Positions 62,950 through 64,000 of a stretch of DNA of 64,000 nt are shown here, piece after piece. The stretch comes from Zobellella iuensis (GTDB lineage Bacteria > Pseudomonadota > Gammaproteobacteria > Enterobacterales > Aeromonadaceae), in NCBI RefSeq assembly GCF_016746085.1, contig NZ_JAERTZ010000002.1, positions 1 through 64,000 of the forward strand, given 5' to 3'. Each line of letters opens with the position of its first letter. The stretch's first letter is position 1. The notes below the pieces were generated by a model, which saw only the letters and a program-made list of their open reading frames with translations, ran no database searches and was not told the DNA's origin. The translations under genes were made by a program, and so were the position numbers.

Positions 62950-63774
62950 ATGAAACTTGGACTGGTAGGCCAACATATCCAGAAGACCCAATCCAACCGG
63001 CTGCACACCTGGCTGGGGCAGCAATATGGCCTGGACGTGAGCTATGAGCTGTTCGATATGGTGCTGGATGACACCCCGGCCCTGGCCGCGTTGCTGCACC
63101 GCCTGGGCGAGCAGGGTTATCGCGGGGTCAACGTGACCCATCCCTACAAGGTAAAAGCCTGGGACATCGTCACCGAGCGGCGGAACACGCCGGCCGGGCT
63201 GGGTGCCCTCAATACGGTGGTGTTCGAGGCCGGCGGCATCGTTGGCACCAATACCGACTGCAGCGGCTTCGGGCGTGCCTACCGGGCGGCCCAGCCCGGG
63301 CAGAACCCGGGCCGGGTGTTCCTCAAGGGCACCGGCGGCGTGGGCCGGGCCATCGCTTTCGGCCTGGCCGCGCTGGATGCCGAGCACCTCTATCTGTACG
63401 ACGAGCAGGCCGCCAGCCAGGCGCAGTTGCTGGCGGATCTGCAGGCCTGCGGCGCCCGGGCCAGCCTGGTGGCGAAGGCCGATGTCGAGGACTGCATCCG
63501 CGGCTGCGACGGCCTGGTCAACGCCACCCCGGTCGGTCACTACAGCACCCCGGGGCTGGCCTTCGCCGCCGAGCTGCTGGGCGGCCAGCGCTGGGCCTTC
63601 GATGCGGTCTACACCCCCATCATGACCGAGTTTCTGCAGCAGGCCGAGCGGGCCGGGCTGAGCCTGATCACCGGCTTCGAGCTGTTCCTGCACCAGGGCA
63701 TCGACGCCTTCGAATTCTTTACCGGCATCAAGGTGGACCCGGAAGTGGCCCGCCGGGGAGTAAGCAATGTCTAG
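62950..63774 (+). CDS. Shikimate/quinate dehydrogenase-like protein (AroE family), copy 2
   Basis: This 274-aa paralogue of the gene at 58614 has the same length and high similarity throughout. The catalytic lysine (NVTHPYKVKAW), the aspartate (NTDCSGFGRAY), GTGGVGRAIAFGL and YLYDEQ (acidic, NAD type) are kept. The substrate-binding motif differs: TQSNRLHTW replaces SLSPRLHTW, losing one serine and the proline. The two copies may therefore prefer different ring acids. AGGAGTAAGAG precedes the ATG. The stop overlaps the next gene by 8 bp. Confidence 0.87.
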   Translation: MKLGLVGQHIQKTQSNRLHTWLGQQYGLDVSYELFDMVLDDTPALAALLHRLGEQGYRGVNVTHPYKVKAWDIVTERRNTPAGLGALNTVVFEAGGIVGTNTDCSGFGRAYRAAQPGQNPGRVFLKGTGGVGRAIAFGLAALDAEHLYLYDEQAASQAQLLADLQACGARASLVAKADVEDCIRGCDGLVNATPVGHYSTPGLAFAAELLGGQRWAFDAVYTPIMTEFLQQAERAGLSLITGFELFLHQGIDAFEFFTGIKVDPEVARRGVSNV

Positions 63775-64000
63775 ACGGATACATATCTACAACGGTCCCA
63801 ACATCAACATGACGGGGTTGCGCGAGGCCAGGCACTACGGCTCCCTCACTTATCAGGAGCTATGCGCCGAACTGTGCGCCACCGCCAGGGAGCTGGGTTT
63901 CGAATTGCTGATCCGCCAGTCCAACCACGAGGGGGATCTGGTGAGCTGGCTGCACGAGATGGCATTCAGCGGCGAGCCCCTGGTGATCAACGCCGGCGCC
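63767..64000 (+). CDS. aroQ: Type II 3-dehydroquinate dehydratase (AroQ), 3' end outside the window
   Basis: The 78 visible residues fit type II dehydroquinase: IHIYNGPNINMTGLREARHYG contains the NGPN(I/L)N and catalytic-tyrosine-bearing loop, followed by IRQSNHEGDLVSWLHE and the VINAGA segment. The enzyme dehydrates 3-dehydroquinate to 3-dehydroshikimate. The start overlaps the shikimate dehydrogenase-like gene. Its place in a catabolic TRAP operon suggests quinate breakdown rather than aromatic biosynthesis. The gene is cut by the window end. Confidence 0.85.
   Translation, partial: MSRRIHIYNGPNINMTGLREARHYGSLTYQELCAELCATARELGFELLIRQSNHEGDLVSWLHEMAFSGEPLVINAGA

Overview
The window is GC-rich bacterial DNA with tightly packed, often overlapping genes. 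TRAP transporters, tRNA-Asp, RecQ and protocatechuate genes point to a proteobacterium, probably a marine or brackish gammaproteobacterium (Oceanimonas/Zobellella-like is a guess from gene style only). I see no integrase, transposase, CRISPR array, phage gene or rRNA. Almost everything is accessory catabolism and solute uptake: four complete TRAP transporters, one SSS symporter, one branched-chain-type ABC transporter, one BASS-type and one AEC-type carrier, and a DcaP-like porin.

Region 1 (1-16.5 kb) begins with tRNA-Asp and holds a catabolic block around a GntR/FadR-type regulator: two TRAP systems, a single-cysteine Asp/Glu-racemase/maleate-isomerase-like enzyme, a hydantoinase, a class V aminotransferase, an amidase, an FAH/MhpD-like enzyme, a BASS-type transporter without a standard start codon, and a lone TPR protein. 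A 19-bp AT-rich motif recurs before the first TRAP operon, before gntR (inverted) and before the hydantoinase, suggesting one local regulon. The substrate is unknown; a cyclic imide or hydantoin-like compound fits.

Region 2 (16.5-24 kb) reads as a full route from an N-acylated D-amino sugar acid: RpiR regulator, N-acyl-D-amino-acid deacylase, RidA, SSS symporter, KDG kinase and KDPG aldolase on the minus strand, with a divergent PLP D-amino acid dehydratase. I infer N-acetyl-D-glucosaminate -> D-glucosaminate -> KDG -> KDPG -> pyruvate + glyceraldehyde-3-phosphate, as in oxidative chitin catabolism. A recQ gene follows.

Region 3 (26-42.6 kb) has pobA (4-hydroxybenzoate to protocatechuate) with an AraC regulator, a TRAP system, a ketosteroid-dehydrogenase-like flavoprotein, a second AraC regulator, two SDRs, a NIPSNAP protein, a five-gene ABC importer and a porin. 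I infer that alicyclic ring acids are dehydrogenated to 4-hydroxybenzoate here.

Region 4 (42.7-58.1 kb) carries both ring-cleavage routes for protocatechuate. The 3,4 (ortho) route has pcaHGB and, 10 kb away, a pcaD-pcaC fusion (pcaL) with pcaQ. The 4,5 (meta) route is complete: ligAB, ligC, ligI, ligU, ligJ and ligK, controlled by a LysR-type protein with two DNA-binding domains. pcaIJ/pcaF are not in the window.

Region 5 (58.1-64 kb) has two paralogous shikimate/quinate dehydrogenase-like genes, a TRAP system and the start of a type II dehydroquinase, under two copies of the same upstream control region. It should feed quinate or shikimate to dehydroshikimate and on to protocatechuate. The window is therefore a funnel in which several ring acids converge on protocatechuate.
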